Origin: Syntrophaceae bacterium
GTDB lineage: Bacteria; Desulfobacterota; Syntrophia; Syntrophales; UBA5619
NCBI GenBank assembly: GCA_919902745.1
Contig: CAKKRN010000173.1
Span: 3,843 to 9,514 of the forward strand
Direction of reading: 5' to 3'
DNA: 5,672 nucleotides
Both the position numbers and the translations under genes were made by a program. Shown here piece after piece: positions 4,851 through 5,672 of the stretch (positions are counted from its first letter, which is position 1; every line of letters starts with the position of its first letter). The notes below the pieces were generated by a model. That model did not search any database. It saw only the letters and a list, made by a program, of their open reading frames with translations, and was not told where the DNA came from.

Positions 4851-5633
4851 CTATAATACCCTTTCCACGTCCATGAGAATCCTTACCGCTTCAATAGCGG
4901 CCTCACGAGGCGCACCGGGAATGATCTGCACGGCGGGTTTTTTCTTCGGCGACGAGTATTGCACTACTTTTACCTTCGACCCCGGCCTGCCGGCCTGAGC
5001 AGTCGCAAGACCCAGGTCGGCCGCTGTTGCTCTTGATATCTGGGCTTTCATGGCCTTCATAACGCCCGTAATCAGCGGAACTCTCGGTTCGTTCAGTCCC
5101 TTCTGAGCGGTAAACAACGCGGGCAGTTGCACTTCCACCGTCTCTTTTCCTCCCTCCACAGCAACCTCCGCGACTGCCCTGCCATCAGCTACATCAAGCT
5201 TCACGATCCCGCCTACATGCGGCAGGCCCAGAAACTGGGCTACCATCGGTCCTACTTCCCCCCGGTCATCGTCGATGGCTTGCCTTCCGCAGAGGATGAT
5301 ATCAAAGGGCTCTTTGGCAATGGCCCTGCTTAAGACGAAAGCCGTCGCATACCCGTCGCCGTCAAAAAAAGCCTCGTCCTCAAGGAGCACAGCTTCGTCC
5401 GCTCCCATGGCAATACCGGTCCTCAAGGCCTCAATGGCCTTACGGCTTCCCAGCGTAATAACCTTCACTTTTCCAGCGTGTTTCGCTTTGATCCGCAGGG
5501 CTTCTTCAATAGCAAATTCGTCAAACAGGTTCATGGCAAACTTCTGTTCTATATCGAGACTTACCCCGTCTCCGCCGATTGCCACCAAAGCTTCCGGGTC
5601 CGGGATCTGTTTTACCAGAACAACAACGTTCAT
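4851..5633 (-). CDS. etfB: Electron transfer flavoprotein beta subunit (EtfB/FixA type)
   Basis: This is the beta subunit of Etf, 260 residues, partner of the EtfA encoded downstream. In ordinary ETFs it binds AMP; in bifurcating ETFs/FixA it binds the second, bifurcating FAD. The family start MNVVVLVKQIPDP, NLFDEFAIEEALRIK (36-50), GRQAIDDDRGEVGP (116-129, nucleotide-binding loop) and PRVPLITGVMKAMK (183-196, the recognition region for partner dehydrogenases) identify it clearly. ATG at 5633 is preferred because it restores the family N-terminus and lies 9 nt from GGGGG (5643-5647). ATG at 5639 is in frame, would add two residues (MV), and is only 3 nt from that site. It is the first gene of the visible operon, and only 33 nt upstream are in the window, so its promoter or an earlier gene (an acyl-CoA dehydrogenase would be a natural neighbour) is out of view. 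Confidence 0.95.
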   Translation of the reverse strand: MNVVVLVKQIPDPEALVAIGGDGVSLDIEQKFAMNLFDEFAIEEALRIKAKHAGKVKVITLGSRKAIEALRTGIAMGADEAVLLEDEAFFDGDGYATAFVLSRAIAKEPFDIILCGRQAIDDDRGEVGPMVAQFLGLPHVGGIVKLDVADGRAVAEVAVEGGKETVEVQLPALFTAQKGLNEPRVPLITGVMKAMKAQISRATAADLGLATAQAGRPGSKVKVVQYSSPKKKPAVQIIPGAPREAAIEAVRILMDVERVL

Positions 5634-5642
5634 AACCATCTA

Positions 5643-5647
5643 CCCCC
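5643..5647 (-). promoter_or_regulatory. Shine-Dalgarno site of etfB
   Basis: GGGGG on the minus strand is 9 nt from the ATG at 5633 and 3 nt from the alternative ATG at 5639. The spacing and the family N-terminus both favour 5633. Confidence 0.55.
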
Positions 5648-5672
5648 AATTCAGAACAATTATCTTTATCAG

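Larger units (their letters stand above)
1..5633 (-). other. Predicted operon etfB-etfA-fixC-fixX-mutase small-mutase large
   Basis: All six genes are co-directional. Spacings in transcription order are 60 nt, 205 nt (with a 163-nt palindromic insert), 2 nt, 10 nt and a 10-nt overlap. The layout implies co-expression of a complete FixABCX-type electron carrier with a split B12-dependent acyl-CoA mutase. Neither the promoter nor the end of the operon is inside the window. No internal terminator with a T-run was seen on the minus strand. Confidence 0.75.

Overview
The window holds six genes, all on the minus strand and packed head to tail. They read as one operon transcribed from high to low coordinates. 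In order of transcription they are: electron transfer flavoprotein beta (etfB/fixA type, 4851-5633); electron transfer flavoprotein alpha (etfA/fixB type, 3813-4790); a FixC-type flavoprotein quinone oxidoreductase (2318-3607); a FixX-type ferredoxin (2040-2315); a stand-alone cobalamin-binding mutase subunit (1610-2029); and the catalytic subunit of a methylmalonyl-CoA-mutase-family acyl-CoA mutase (1-1619, lacking its last few residues). The longer plus-strand reading frames are shadows of these genes.

The four Etf/Fix genes form a complete FixABCX-like electron-transfer set. FixX keeps eight cysteines in two [4Fe-4S] patterns, as expected for the electron-bifurcating FixABCX type rather than the reduced enteric type. 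The two mutase genes form a split, adenosylcobalamin-dependent enzyme that rearranges the carbon skeleton of a CoA thioester. The Arg and Tyr that mark carboxylated substrates in methylmalonyl-CoA mutase are retained. A normally conserved His/Gln stretch in the acyl-CoA channel is replaced by Leu and a run of glycines, so the substrate may not be methylmalonyl/succinyl-CoA. A reasonable inference is an anaerobic acyl-CoA pathway: the mutase rearranges a branched or substituted dicarboxylyl-CoA, an acyl-CoA dehydrogenase outside the window oxidises an acyl-CoA, and EtfBA-FixCX carries the electrons to quinone and/or ferredoxin.

The only sizeable intergenic space is the 205 bases between etfA and fixC. 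It is almost filled by a non-coding palindromic element (about 3622-3784) with a perfect 17-bp inverted repeat, a hairpin apex and a degenerate extra arm, flanked by 9-bp direct repeats. It looks like a MITE/REP-type insertion into what would otherwise be a 35-base operon spacer. Etf homologues, the split mutase, a moderately GC-rich composition and this style of repeat suggest an anaerobic Desulfobacterota (former Deltaproteobacteria; Syntrophales-like) source. That placement is an inference from general knowledge, not a search result. No tRNA, rRNA, CRISPR array or clear Rho-independent terminator was found.
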